DNA from: Elymus sibiricus
Taxonomy: Eukaryota; Streptophyta; Magnoliopsida; Poales; Poaceae
Length of the DNA stretch: 64,000 bases
NCBI GenBank assembly: GCA_039707655.1
Contig: CM077670.1
Coordinates: forward strand, 144,130,001 to 144,194,000
Direction of reading: 5' to 3'
Below the pieces are notes generated by a model, which was not told the DNA's origin, did no database searches, and was given only the letters and a program-made list of their open reading frames with translations. The translations under genes and the position numbers were made by a program. Below, in pieces: positions 46,031-58,547 of this stretch; the first letter of the stretch is position 1; every line of letters begins with the position of its first letter.

Positions 46031-47177
46031 GGCTAGTCTTCTATATTCTCCTTGGATCAAAGGAGAGAGGCCACATCAACGGAGGAGGCATAGGGAGAGC
46101 TCTTATATATTCTCCTTCAACCCTAGGCGCCGCCATCCATCATCCATCTTCATCATCTTCAATCTCATCAAGCTTCATCTCCACGTCCAGCCACCGTCCA
46201 CATCAAGACACCATTGTTGCAACCTTGGAGGAGACCAGAAGGGAGCCGCCCCGGTGGTGCGTGGCCATGGGCCACCGCCGCCACACCGCCATCATCACCA
46301 CCATCATCCGCGCCTCTGCCATCATCATGACCTCACCATCCCTTCTTCCTCCTCCATCACGGTCTCTATGATGGGTTGTAACAACTCTTGAACCCCCTTT
46401 TATGTGATGTTATTTGAGTAATTGTTGGCTATGGGCCGGTCGATTAGTAAGTGGTTATTTGATATGTGTTGTCTAATTATGCATGTTGCTTATTTACCTC
46501 CGGTAATTTAGTGGTGGGAGATGTCCTATCCATTGGCGTAGTTGGAAACATCCAACTTCTCAGGCCACACATGAAGTATATAGATGGTTGTGGAAACTGA
46601 GAGACCTGCGATGTGACAGGTGCAGATATCTTAAGGGGAACACGATTATTCTAGGAGCACGGTTGTCCATAGAACCTAATGCCTTCGTCCGGTCCTCAAA
46701 CCACGAGGACCTTAATATCTTTGCGTTAGCCGCCTCAGGTATGGGACAAGAAATAGGATGAATGAGTTATCTCAATATAACGCGTCTTGAGAGATAATGT
46801 TATGTGAGGTACCACCCACCAGAACTAGACCACTGTATCCTATAATGCAGGTACTGACTTAGTCACAACATGGCATAGTCGTAAAACCAGAACTCCATTC
46901 CGCGCCTGTACCGAACGGGGCCGTACCTAGATGCCAGCAATCTCATCTAAAACATCACATACTTCTCTTAGTTTATTTCTTCTGCTTAGTTTAGTATTTA
47001 TTTTCCGTTCTATCTAGTTTAGTTTAATTCTTTGTTTTTACCTTTCCCTTGCAACTTACTTAAGTGAGCTATTTCCAAACTCCGGTTTGGATGTGAGCGT
47101 GGTTGTGTTAGTGACAACACAGCTGCGGGGATTGTGGTGCCATCCTATTCGCTCCCTATGGGATCGACAAACCTTAC
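46031..47177 (+). mobile_element. Leader and R/U5 part of the element G LTR
   Basis: CT-rich leader sequence after a TATATA-containing stretch (about 46103), then AT-rich U5-like sequence ending ATCGACAAACCTTAC at 47177, where element F inserts. No supported coding region. Confidence 0.6.
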
Positions 47178-48108
47178 TGTCGTGGGAAAATGACGATCTA
47201 TGGGACCGAAAGGGCCCCTTTGCGGTTCGGCTACGGGATTGGTGTGCTATAAAGAGCAGGGTTGATAGATGCAAGAACAAGCAACGATTTATCCAGGTTT
47301 GGGCCACTGTGAGCGTAAAACCCTACTCCTGCTTTGGTGGTTTGATTGTATATGAGCTCAAGTTACAAGGAGCGTAGCTTGCCGGCAAGGTGCGCGGGAA
47401 GTGCAGCTACAACGCGTAATTGAACTAGGTGTTGACCGTTCTAACAGTAGGCGTGGGCCTCCTTTTGTAGGCCAAGGGGTTACCATAGTGGCTAAAATGG
47501 TCATTACAGGGTATGAATAGAAGTTGCACTGTCATCAAATCTATCTCCTAATGGGGTAGGGCAAGTGCATTAAATGCACCGTTAGGTGCTATGCTGGGGA
47601 GGCAAGGCCTTGGCGAAAAGATCTGTACCACCTGTCCAGCCGGCCTCCCATTATCTTGAAACGACCCAGGGACGGGTGTCATTAAACTTAACCCTTGTGT
47701 GGCACGCCGACATGTGCCCTAACCAACTATGTTTGATTGCCTGCCCGCTCGACACCTATCATACGTGCTTATCTAGCCGATGATGAGGTGGAGCAGCGAT
47801 GAGACAAACAGAGCATGCTGGCACGGAGCTTGCCAGGCCTGCGCTTGCCGGCAAGTAGCTTGCCAGGTCTTGGCTTGTCGGTTTCCTACCTTGCCAGTGC
47901 GAAGCTTGCCGGCAAGGGTAGTCTTCATCTTTAGTACTAAACTAGTACTTCTCGATGACCTGCCTGGAGGTCTTCTTCATGGTCTTGTTAATCTAATCTT
48001 GAGTCTTGACGGAAGCAATCCTCCGGCAAGCCCTTGCCGTTAGGAAGGGCTGCAACCATCTGTGCATAAGTCAGGGTATGAAGACACCCATGTTTTTATA
48101 CACCGACA
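47178..48108 (-). repeat. 3' LTR of element F (931 bp)
   Basis: Plus-strand edges TGTCGTGGGAAAA and TATACACCGACA. It lies beyond the polypurine tract in element orientation. The TATA position seen in the other LTR is mutated here. Confidence 0.95.
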
Positions 48109-48126
48109 GGAGCCCCTGGGCCTGGG
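48109..48126 (-). other. Polypurine tract of element F
   Basis: Minus strand CCCAGGCCCAGGGGCTCC directly before the 3' LTR. Confidence 0.55.
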
Positions 48127-48345
48127 CCACACACGCGTGTGAGGCATCGTTGGGCTAGGCCCAAATAGATGCATAGACACAGATGGCGTAGAATCACTGC
48201 CGCAATCTTTGTTTTTACTGTTTACCCACGACGCGCGTTGAATGCGGGACGTGGGAGAGGTGGAACGAAACGGCAACTGGGGTAGTGCGCCTGCAAAAGC
48301 GCATCCACCTCAGGAAATAAAGAGCCAGCCCCTCGCGCCTTCCCC

Positions 48346-48353
48346 ATAAAAGG
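48346..48353 (+). promoter_or_regulatory. TATA-like box of the antisense gene in F
   Basis: ATAAAAGG in CCCCATAAAAGGG, 144 bases before the ATG at 48497, followed by a CT-rich leader (TTTACCCCTCTCGCTCCC). Confidence 0.55.
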
Positions 48354-48496
48354 GTGCTCGCGATGGGGCGCTGCTCATTTACCCCTCTCGCTCCCAATCC
48401 AGCCGCCTCCTTCTTCAACCTCGCGCAAGAACAAAGCACCTCGCCTATGCCCAGTTCCGCGCATCCACCACTAAGCTTCCCTTCCCAGATCTCGCC

Positions 48497-51400
48497 ATGG
48501 CGCTGAAGAGAGCCGGGAAGCCCACCAGTTCGGCGGCGGAGGAGAAGAAAGCTGCTAAGGCCGTGCGGCAGTGGGCTAACGCCGTGTTCCCGCCGGCACT
48601 CACTGAAGACGATCTGACAAAGAGATATTTTTATGTGTATGCGGGGAAGACGAAGGACCACGAGGCCACGGTGGTGCTCCCCGGGTCCCTGCCTCCTGCC
48701 AGCGACCAATACCACTTCTTCGCCAGGTATTTCTATTGCGGGTTGTGCCCGCCCTTCTCTGATTTCTTCGTAGAGTTGATGAACACTTTTGGATTCAGAC
48801 TGCTTGATTTCACGCCCAATGCGGTCACCTGCTTGTCGGTTTTTGCGCATTTGTGCGAAAACTTTGTGGGAATAGCCCCAAATGTCGCCCTGTTCCGGCA
48901 TTTCTTCATTCCCCGAGTAGAGGATGACTCCCTGTCCGGCAGCGTCACCTGGATCCCAAGGGGAAATCAGAAGAAACACTACTTGGAGGGCAAGCTGCAC
49001 ATCAAGTGGAATGAGTGGAGGGCCGACTGGTGCTGGATCAAATAGTAGGAATTCCCAGGATTATGTCATCTCAGGACCAAAAAAATAGAGAAGGCCGTCA
49101 ACTGGAGCAACGTCGATCCTAACGACGCCAAGCTTGGGCTAGCTCTATATCGGATCATTGCCCTCAAGGAAGCCGGCTTGACAATCGAGATGGTGGGGGC
49201 AGACTTCACCCACCGTCGGATCGCCCCACAATAGCACAGAGGAGGTCGGCAAGTGTGGGATTACCAAAATCCCACCAACACAATGCGCCTGCACCCAGGC
49301 CTCAACAACAACTTGATGGTAATGGAACACTACTGGCTCATCTGCCAGCTTTTCAACAGGGGCTGCACCTTCCACCTGCCGGCAACGGTGATCCCACTAT
49401 GCAACAACACCGCCAAGGCTTCCATACTGGCAATGATGCCGGCCTGCGATGCCAAAAAGGTTCTGAGCACATGGAAGGTACCCGGCAAGAAGGCAGTGGA
49501 GGACTAGCTTGCCGGCCTGAAGGAAACGGTTGTCCGAGTCAAAGATGACATGATTCATCCGACAAAGGACGATGAGAAGGAGTTCCTTATCGCAAGGGCT
49601 AATGAGCTCAAGAAGGCAGCTCGCTCCCGAGCGGCCAAGGGTGCCGGCAATAGGGAGCACACCGGAAGCCAAACCGAAGGGCAGGCCATGGCTCCGGAAA
49701 CTAGTGGAGGGAACCGCACTCAAGAACATGTCGAAGAGCATGTGAGCGAGGAGGACCAGGCCAAGGAATCCGAGGAAGAAGAGAAGCAGCCCGAGGAATC
49801 TTCAGATGAGGAGGAAGAGGAGGAAGCACCTTGCCCCTCCCCCGTCAAGGTGAAGATGGCCATCGTCAAGAAGCCTGCCCAGATGAAGGCAGTGCACACC
49901 AAGCTGGCAAATGAGTAACTTGCCAGCACAAAGGCGACAGCTGCAGCTTCCTGGGTCCAGCCTTCCTGATGCCAGCCCCTTCGCGGAGCCGCTTCCCGGC
50001 AACCAGCGTCGCCAACCGCGGAAAGCAAGGGTGCGTCACAGCCCTTGGCTCCGTTAAGAGCCAAACGGGCTAGGAAGACGCCGCCACCTACTACATCCTC
50101 CGGCGCGGGCGGCACGGTGCACTGGGATCTGTCTGTCCTCAGTGATCCAGAAGAGGAGGAAGAGTAAGTACACCATCTTCATCCATCTTTCTCATAATTA
50201 TTTTTGACTTTGTTGTCAAACTGATCATCTTGGTTGTTATGATCTTGCAGGGATGAGGTGCCCTTGGCGGAACGGCAGAGGAAGAGGCCCAGGACCGCCG
50301 AAGAAGGCGAGATGGCAATAGGCACAGAGTAAGGTGTCACCTCGTCTGAGGTTGCCGGATCGAGCCCCCCGTGTGAGGCTCACGTCCAATTCCCGCTAGC
50401 AAGCACCATCATCGAGTCTTCTACAATGGAGACCGACAAGGAGCTGGGAAGCGGCCAGCTGGAAGGAGAGCGCCAAGGGATGGACCCTTTGACGGCACCC
50501 TCAACCTCCGAGCCGTTGACGATTCCTTCGTCGACAAGGAGCAGCCCTCCCCCAGAGGAGCCCCAAGAAGGGCTCCTTCACATCGAGGCCCCTCCGGCAA
50601 CCAACATTGCCCAGGACCAAGCGACGGCAACCGAAGTTGCTGGAAGGAGAATGGCATCCCCTCCACGGGCCTATCAAGGTAAGTTCCTTTCCAGATGTAA
50701 TCAAATCCCTTGTCAATCCTTCTTTTTGTTTTCTTGAACTTGCTCTGAAGTTTTGACTTCATCTTGCTTTCCGCTTCTTCCCTGTCTTGCAGAACCAACT
50801 CCTCCAGAAGAGAGGGGGTATCTGTGGAGGAAATTGCGAAGAGCGCCGCTAACGAGGCCGCCAGGATTTCTGCCATGGAGGCCGCCACGTCTGCCGCTGA
50901 GGAGGCCAGGAAAACCCCGAAGAGCATGTCATGCCCTCTGGCAGCACATCTGAGCTCGCCATAATGGACGCTGAGATGGGGGAGGCTGGCACCGACAACT
51001 CAGGTGCCGACGTCCATCCCAGCGTGCATGAGGGGCAATCTCTGACGGGTCCCTTGGGGCCAACCAATCAGCAGCAGGAATCTGAAGCCCCCAGCTCATC
51101 TGGTGCCGGGGAACTCTCCTTCGAGGATGCCATTGCCGGAATTTTGGTACCCCTCTCTCAAGGCGCCCCAGGAACGGACAATTCTGCCAACAACGCCGCC
51201 GATATGGCCTTCCTGAAAGCGATGGCCACCGGCTTCCAGGATGTGCAGCAGCGCTATAGCCAGCGTTGGGAGGAACTCCATTCACAGCGGCAAGCCATAG
51301 AGCTAGCCGAGGGGAAACTGAAGGAGAAAGCAGAGGAACTCCGCAAGTGGTATAATGATAAATTCCATAGCCTCAAGAGGCAGGAAGAGAAGCTTGATGC

Positions 51401-52370
51401 TGCCAAGGAGAAGGCAACGGCCCTGGATGGCAAGCTGACTGAGCGGGAAGCGTGGCTTGCTGAAAAAGAGCGAGATCTCGCTGCTAGAGAAGGAGCACTT
51501 GCCGCTAAACTTAGCAGCAAGGATGAGGAGATCCAAACTCTGCTTATATAGCGGACCTATGAGCTAGAGAAGGGCCATAAGGAGGCCATTGAGACTCAGG
51601 CTCAGGTTCATGCCGACAAGCTCTTGGAAGCCGTCAAGGCCGTAGAGAGCGCCGAGGCCGCCAAGGTGGAGTTGGAGTCCAAGGTAGCAAAGCTTGAAGA
51701 AGACCTTGCGGGCAACTGGGAGGAGCTCTCGACTCTCCAAGCATCAGCGCAGAAGGCAACTCACACTTTGGGCGAACTGCAGACGCAGCTGTCTGCCAAG
51801 GGTCAAGAACTCAGCCAAGCCGCCGATGCCAAGGAAGATCTGAAGCTGAAGCTACATAGTTTGGAGGAGCATCTTGACAGTGCCAAGGCCAGGGAAGCAC
51901 TCCTGTCCAAGGATCTTGAGAAGGAGAAAGCTGCGTATGCTGATGCCGCCAATTCCTTCAACATGCTTAATAGCAACTTGCAGTTGTGGACCGATCGCCT
52001 TGTAGAGGCCGCAGAACAGATCAGCGCCCAGCTTGTCTTCATGGGCTTGGCGGAATACAGCTACGCCCCCAATGATCGAGAAGCGGCAAGCGCCAGCCTG
52101 ACTCTCTTCTTCGAGGGCCTCATCAAGGCGTTGGAGAAGTATCAGGGAGAACAATCTGCTTCCTTTGCCAACGAATCCCGCAAGCTTAGTCGGGATATAC
52201 TCTTCAAAGTGCTCGTCAAGATCGTGCACCGCAACCCCGGCATCGATATTTCCAAGGCCTTCACCAGCTTGCCAGAGGGGACCGACACCAGTGCCGCCGA
52301 GGCACGCGTCACCCCGATCGCCAACAGGGTTGGCCAGGTCTCCAGGACGCAAGGTGGGCGCAAGCATTAG
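48497..52370 (+). pseudogene. Antisense three-exon gene of element F
   Basis: Plus strand, opposite to gag-pol. Exon 1, 48497-50163, starts MALKRAGKPTSSAAEE and holds a globular domain (FFVELMNTFGFRLLDFTP, then FRHFFIPRV) comparable to the N-terminal domain of the gene in E, then a Glu-rich stretch (EESSDEEEEEE). Intron 50164-50250 has GTAAGT and TTGCAG ends; exon 2 is 50251-50678; intron 50679-50792 again has GTAAGT and TTGCAG ends. Exon 3, 50793-52370, is mainly coiled coil and ends RTQGGRKH. Stops (two at 49043, others near 49233, 49505, 49916, 50330, 51549) and at least two frame changes show decay. Function unknown. Confidence 0.75.
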
Positions 52371-53159
52371 TTCTCCTTGTATCATCTTGTCGCAAGTGCA
52401 GTCTATGTAAAAGACAAATCTATCTTAGAACTGTACTGTGCTTTTGATGTAATATGACTTGTGTTTTGAATGGACGTATGCATGCTATTCCTCTTGTCTT
52501 ATTCTATCTTTGCATGATTTCTGTACCCTACGCTTGCCGAAATCTTGCCGATGCACGCACTCTTGCCATGAGCGCTTGAGGAACGGATCCTTAGTAGCTT
52601 GCCGGAAGTGCCGCTGCCGGCAAGGTTACACTTGACAATCACAACGCAGCCACTTAAGTTGTTGAGCAGACTCGAAACAAAGTAAGAGCGTAGCTGATCA
52701 TGACAAGGTTCCTTAGCGTGCAGGTTTCTCATACAAAGGCCAAAATCGTTCAAGGAGAAATTGCAACTACAACAAAGAATTTATTTCAAAGTTTTTCAAC
52801 TTAGCTTTTTCTTTGTTGTACTTCTTGTCATAGAATGATGTCTTGAACGTCATTTGGTATCCATACCATCACTCCCCCGGGAAACTTGCACGCGAGGAAC
52901 ACTTCATTCCTTTAAAAAATAAAGAAGAGAAAAGAGGAGGCTGGAACCTTGATGGTTCGTTAATCATCTTATGCAAGGTAGAATGTAACGCAACACTGCC
53001 TGCAACATACAAATAAATATGTACTTTGACAAAGAGTTGTGAAACACTTAACTTTTATTTACTACGCATGGGGTCTGCGCCCGGCTTTGTACAAAGGATT
53101 ACATGCCTTGCCGGCAAACTTGTACAAACGAGGTTGTCGGGCAGCCCGGCAACTGCACC
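52371..53159 (-). mobile_element. Non-coding spacer between antisense gene and integrase in F
   Basis: No coding signal on either strand. It would hold the 3' ends of the two convergent units. Confidence 0.5.
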
Positions 53160-54197
53160 TTATGGGTAAAACTTGCGAAGATGCTCAATATTCCATGAGT
53201 TGAGCACAGGAGTGCCATCTTCGGTCTCTAGGCGGACTGCGCCGGGCCTAGTGACTCGTACCACCCGGTAAGGGCCTTCCCACTTTGGCGTCAACTTGTT
53301 TTGACCCTTCGTGGACTAGATCCGACGAAGGACAAGGTCACCTTCCCCAAGGTTCCTGGCATTAACTTTGCGGCTATGGTAGCGGCGCAAAGCTTGCTGG
53401 TACCGTGCAGCACGGACAGCAGCCCGGAAACAATCTTCCTCAAGGAGCGTGGCCTCATCTTGCCGTAGCTCATCTTGATCCTCCTCATCGAAGGCCAAAA
53501 CTCGAGGTGACCCGTATCTGAGTTCCGTGGGGAGCACCGCTTCTGCACCATATACAAGGGAGAAGGGTTTCTGGCCAGTGGCTTGACTTGGTGTCGTTCT
53601 GATTGACCAAAGAACTGCAGGCAACTCTTCCACCCAGCGCCTTCCACACTTGTGAAGCTTGTCAAAAGTTCTGGTCCTGAGACCACGCAACACTTCTGCA
53701 TTTGCCCTCTCTACTTGTCCATTGCTCCTTGGGTGAGCAACAGAGGCGTAGCAGATCTTGTTTCCAAGTTCTTGGCAATATGCTGTGAAGGCACGGCTCA
53801 TGAATTGGGTGTTGTTATCGGTGATGATCCTGTTGGGTACACCAAAACGAGCAACCAATCCTTTGAGAAACTTGATAGCTGACTGTGTCGTCACCTTTCT
53901 CACTGGATCTACCTCAGGCCACTTTGTAAACCTGTCGATTGCCATGTACAAGAATTCAAAGCCCCCGGTAGCACGGGGGAAGGGGCCGACAATGTTGAGC
54001 CCCCATACCGAGAAAGGCCAGGAAAGAGGGATGGTTTGGAGAGCTTGAGCTGGCTGGTGGATGTCCTTGGAGTGGAACTGGCATGCTTCGCACCTGATGA
54101 CCACTACCAAGGCGTCTTGAAGGGTTGTCGGCCAGTAGAATCCTTGATGGAACGCCTTGCCGACAAGCGCATGCGACCCAATATGAGAGCCACACAT
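53160..54197 (-). pseudogene. Integrase of element F
   Basis: Zinc-binding CEACQFHSKDIHQ, catalytic acidic residues in MAIDRFTKWPE, IITDNNTQF and NGQVERANAE, then SLVYGAEAVLPTE. An in-frame TAG at 53316-53318 is followed by the C-terminal part with LTPKWEGPYRVV and the end at 53160. D,D-35-E integrase that would insert cDNA. Same frame as RNase H upstream. Confidence 0.9.
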
Positions 54198-54224
54198 TCC
54201 TTCATGTATCTCTTCAAACAGCCT

Positions 54225-55022
54225 CTATCCATCTTCCCGGCAAATGCACTTCAATTTCACCCCGTTCGGTCTTTTCTTGTACAAAATGTTGTCAACAAAT
54301 TTGTACATCCTTGATTGACAGGCTACTCTTTCTGCGTCTTCTTGCTCATCGGGAAGATCTCCTATTTTAAGGTACTGGACAATTGGTTGTGCCCATGCCG
54401 GAGCCTGTGGCTCGACGACAAGGACTAAAGGTACTTCTTCCTCTGCGGAAGCTCTTGCTTCGACGGCAAGAATCTGGCTTGGCGGAAGCTGCGGCTCACC
54501 GGCCAAGCGGGTCTTGTCGGTGGTATCTACTTTCTTGGCGGCTGCTGGCAGCTCTGCCGGAAAGTAACCACCAACGTCTTGCTTTCTTTTCTTCACCAGC
54601 CTTGATGGTGTAACGGATGGCTGAGTCAAGTGGAGCACAAAAGTCCCTGGTTCCACAGGCAGCTTTTGGGCGGCACGCTTCCACAGGTCATCGGCAATTT
54701 CATTCTGGGCATGAGGAATGTGCTCTGCTTGCAAACCGTCAAAGTGCTCTTCCAACTTCCTCACTTCATCAACATATGCCTCCATCAAGGGGCTCTGGTA
54801 ATCCTTGTTGATCTGCCTCACCACAAGCTGCGAGTCGCCCCTGATAATCAACTTTTGAATACCAAGGTCGATTGCAATGCGCAGGCCGGCAAGCAATTCC
54901 TCGTACTCAGTAGTGTTGTTGGTGGCCTGCTCCCTGGGAAAATGCATCTGAAGTACGTTGGGTGCTATAAGCAGCACGCCGGCACTAACGCCTTTCAGCG
55001 TGAAAGCAACATCAAAGTACAT
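54225..55022 (-). pseudogene. RNase H of element F
   Basis: Acidic residues in MYFDVAF, NNTTEYEELLAGL, IRGDSQLV and NEIADDLWK. Continues into the linker before integrase. A frameshift between about 55022 and 55126 separates it from the reverse transcriptase frame. Confidence 0.85.
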
Positions 55023-55125
55023 GATCCAATCATCAATAGTTTTCTTTGCCAGGGAGAGAGGTCTCTAGGATTTCTTCGTCTAGCGTTGGGGTCCATTTTG
55101 CAATGAATTCCGCCAAAGCTCTGCT

Positions 55126-55857
55126 CTAAACTGTTGAGGTACTCTCGAACTTCAAATCAAAGCTTGACAGCTCCAATGCCCACTCCACAATCCTGCCGGT
55201 AGCTTCTGGATTTCTCAGAATACGTTGCAAAGGAAAGCGAGTGACGACGGTGACTGGGTGTGCTTGAAAGTAGTGGTGCAGCTTCCTTGAGGCCATGAGA
55301 AGGCCAAAGAGCAACTTCTACACACTAGAATACCTTGACCTAGCCCCTTGCTAGAGAGAGCTGACAAAGTAGACTGGGCGCTGCACCATCATCTTCTTTT
55401 GCATGACTGGTTGATCTGGCTCACTTGCTTGCACAATCTCAGGCTTGTCGGCACCTGACCTTGCCGGAGAAGATTCTGGCTTGTCGGGTCGTGGCTCTGT
55501 GGCTGCTGCCTCCTCTTCATCTGCCTCTCTTTCAGCCACAAGTGCAGCACTAACCACTTGATTCGTTGCCGCTAAGTATAGCAGCAACGTCTCTTGCGGC
55601 CTAGGCGCAACTAGGACTGGCGTAGAGGACAAGTACTCCTTCAAATCTTGGAGCGCGGCCTCCGCTTTCGGAGCCCAGTTCACTGGGCCTGCCTTTTTCA
55701 ATATTTTGAAAAATGGCAAGGCGCGCTCTGCTGATTTGGAGATGAACCTGCTAAGAGCGGTAACACAGCCGGCAAGACGCCTGACGTCCTTGATGCGTCT
55801 TGGTGCTTCAATCTGCTCAATTGCTTTGATCTTGTCGGGGTTGGCTTCAATCCCTCT
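55126..55857 (-). pseudogene. Connection domain of element F
   Basis: Same frame as reverse transcriptase. Contains ALSRFISKSAERALPFFK, LLLYLAATNQVVSAALVAE and a Glu/Pro-rich insert (about 55400-55520), then MASRKLHHYFQAH. Broken by stops at about 55857 and 55315-55350. Confidence 0.8.
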
Positions 55858-56595
55858 CTAAGATACAAAGAACCCAAAAAGCTTGCTGGACGGAACACCG
55901 AACACGCACTTCTCGGGGTTGAGCTTCAAGTTGAGTTTCCACAAGTTTGCAAATGTTTGCTCCAAATCTTGGATCAGTGTTGACTTGTGTTTGGTTTTGA
56001 CCACAATATCATCCATGTAGGCTTCCACATTTCTGTGCAACTGTGGCTCAAAACCAATCTGAACTGCTCTGGCAAATGTTGCCCCGGCACTCTTCAACCC
56101 GAAGGGCATACGTAAGAAGCAGTACGTGCCACACGGGGTGATGAACGTCGTTTTCTCCTCATCTTCCTTGGCCATAAAGATCTGATGATAACCAAAATAG
56201 GCGTCAAGAAAAGAGAGTAACTCACAGCCGGCAGTGGAATCCACAATCTGGTCGATGCGCGGCAAAGGGAAAGGGTCCTTTGGACAAGCTTTATTTATAT
56301 CAGTGAAGTCGATACAAAGCCTCCACTTCCCATTTTCCTTGCGCACTACCACTGGATTGGCTAACCATGTGGGGTGTAGCACTCCTCTGACTAGGCCTGT
56401 TGCTTCCAACTTCTTGATCTCTTCAGCAATAAACTCTTGCCGCTCCAAGGCTTGCTTTCTGACCTTCTGCTTGATGGGTCTCGCATGAGGGCAGACAGCA
56501 AGGTGGTGCTCAAATACCTCCCTAGGAACACCGGGGATGTCAGATGCTTGCCAGGCAAACACATCAACATTTGCCTGTAGGAAGGCAACGAGCAC
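55858..56595 (-). pseudogene. Reverse transcriptase of element F
   Basis: Complete motif series: HPTWLANPVVVRKENG, CIDFTDINKACPKDPFPLPR, LLSFLDAYFGYHQI (first catalytic Asp), MPFGLKSAG, AYMDDIVVKTK (YMDD box), LNPEKCVFGVP. It is preceded by the DVFAWQASDIPGVPREV leader shared with elements D and E. It ends at TAG 55858. Same frame as protease upstream. Confidence 0.9.
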
Positions 56596-56601
56596 GCTTT
56601 C

Positions 56602-56865
56602 CTATTTGTCACTGAGAGTGGCACTTATGGAAAAAGTGCCACTCGTCCCATCTTCCCTTGCAGAGACTTGCTTGGTCGCCGGTGTAGAGGCCTTGGCTTT
56701 CTTGCTCTTGCCGGTAGAGCTCTCTGGTATGTCCTCAACAGGCATGCTGCACTCTAAAGTGCGCTTCCCGGAGTCCTTATCAGAGGTCTTGCCGGTCTTC
56801 TTCTTCTTTCCTTCCCCGGGAGCTTTGCCGGCAGGAGCATGTACCTCCACGGCAGATGCTGCCAC
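56602..56865 (-). pseudogene. Lys/Ser-rich linker between protease and reverse transcriptase in F
   Basis: About 87 codons in the pol frame, basic (GEGKKKKTGKTSDKDSGK), no domain. A TAG lies on each side. Confidence 0.6.
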
Positions 56866-56907
56866 TGCCTCCCGGTAGAGCTTGTCGGCGTAAATTATTG
56901 CGTCTTT

Positions 56908-57480
56908 CTAGTTGGACTTGATGGTGAGAACGCCCATCGGCCCCGGCATCTTCATGACATTGTACGCATAGTGCGACGCAGCCATGAACTTTGCCAGCGC
57001 CGGGTGGCCCAGAATTCCATTGTATGGCAGCGGCATCTTGACGACGTCGAAGACAATCTTCTCTGTCCGGTAGTTGAGCTCGCTGCCAAATGTGACCGGC
57101 AATGTGATCTGGCCCTTTGGCTTGTTCCTCCCCGGACTGATCCCTTGGAAAGTACCTGTTTCCTTGAGATCCTTGTCGGGGATCTGCAGCCTCTTGATCA
57201 CATCGGGAGAGATCAAGGTCAAGCCGGCCTCACCGTCAACCAGCATCTTTGTCACCTTGAGGTTGCGGATGGTTGGTGAGACCAACAACGGCAAACACCC
57301 GACCGTAGTGGTGCGATCAAGGTGATCCTCGGCGTCAAAGACGATGGGCGCATGTGACCACTTGAGTGGCTCATGTGCCTCCATCACCGGCTCTGCGGCA
57401 TTCACCTTGCGGACCCATTGCTTCAGCTGCCGGTGCGAGGAGTGCAAAGATGCGCCTCCGTTAACACACATGGTGTCCAC
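56908..57480 (-). pseudogene. Protease of element F
   Basis: Active site reads VDGEAGLTLIS where D and E have DGGAG or DGGSG, a Glu in place of the Gly after the Asp-Gly; later motif GILGHPALAKF. Ends at TAG 56907 in frame with the linker. The change at the active site may be damaging (inference). Confidence 0.85.
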
Positions 57481-58547
57481 TGCATTCTGGAACTCCTTGT
57501 CGGATCCGTCTTCGTCCTCATCATCATCGTCTCCTTTCTAGCCCTGAGCGGCCTTCTCTTTCGGCTGCTTGGCCTTGCCGCGGCGGCCTCCGCGGCCACC
57601 ACGTTTTTGCTTGCCGGACCCACCGGCACCATCTTGTCCCTTCTCCTTGTCGCGCTTCTCGTATTCAGCTTTCTGCTTCTCGGCAAGCTGCTCCACTTGC
57701 CGGCACTCCTGGAGATCGTGGCCCTTGGTACGGTGGATCTTGCAATACTGCCCACCAGTCTTGCCGCCCTTACCGCCTGCCGCGGCCTCCCGGCAGTCAG
57801 CGCATCCAGCAACCTCCTTGCTAGGGCTTTCTACCTTGGGCTTCTTGGCGGTGTTGGCGTCACCGGGGCTTTCGACGGCCCTTACTGACTTGCCTTTGTG
57901 CTTCCTGTTGTGCTTCCGGCCCTTCTTCTACGGGGTTGATACGTCGTCTGCGTCGTCATCCTCAGAGTCGACTTCGGCGCCAGCATCTTCTCCGGGGAGT
58001 CACCTCCCCTCTTCAGCACGTGCACACTTATCCGCCAAAGCGTACAGCTCATTGATGGTTCTGACCTTCTCGATGTTCATCTCAGATCAGATTCTGCGGT
58101 TGCGCACGTTCGTGTGGAACGCGGCACAAACGGCTGCGGGATGAACATCGGGGATGTTGTGGTGCACACGGCTGAACCTTTGTATATATTTGCTGAGGGG
58201 CTCGCCATCTCTCTGGGGTATCACGTGCAGATCGCTAGCTTGACCAGGGAGCTTGTGGCCACCCTGGTAAGCACCAACGAAGCAATGGCACAGATCCGAC
58301 CAAGAAGAAATGGAGCCCTACGGCAAATTCATCAACCACGACCTGACATTGGGCTTGAGCGCCAACGGGAAGTAGTTGGCCAGTATTTTGTCGTCCCGCC
58401 CCCCGGCAGCCTGCACCGCAATGGTGTAGATGCCAAGGAACTCTGATGGACTGAGCGTGTCGTCATACCTATCGGGCAGCTCTGACTTGAAAGCACGGGT
58501 GGACGGCTAGCAAACCTGCCGCAGCTCACGAGTAAACTGTGGGCAGC
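57481..58547 (-). pseudogene. Gag core and nucleocapsid of element F, decayed
   Basis: Read on the minus strand: FTRELRQVC, then DDTLSPSEFLGIYTIAVQ, then LANYFPLALKPNVRSWLMN, then PLSKYIQRFSRVHHNIP, matching the Gag core of element D. A knuckle-like CKIHRTKGHDLQEC follows near 57690-57750, then Lys/Gly-rich sequence. Interrupted by several stops (for example near 58508 and 58318) and frame changes. Confidence 0.75.

Noticed and set aside
45462..46391. 309-codon plus-strand ORF ending in a His-rich stretch
   Set aside because: Pro/Ala/His-rich from GC- and CCA-rich DNA, crosses an element boundary, no domain.
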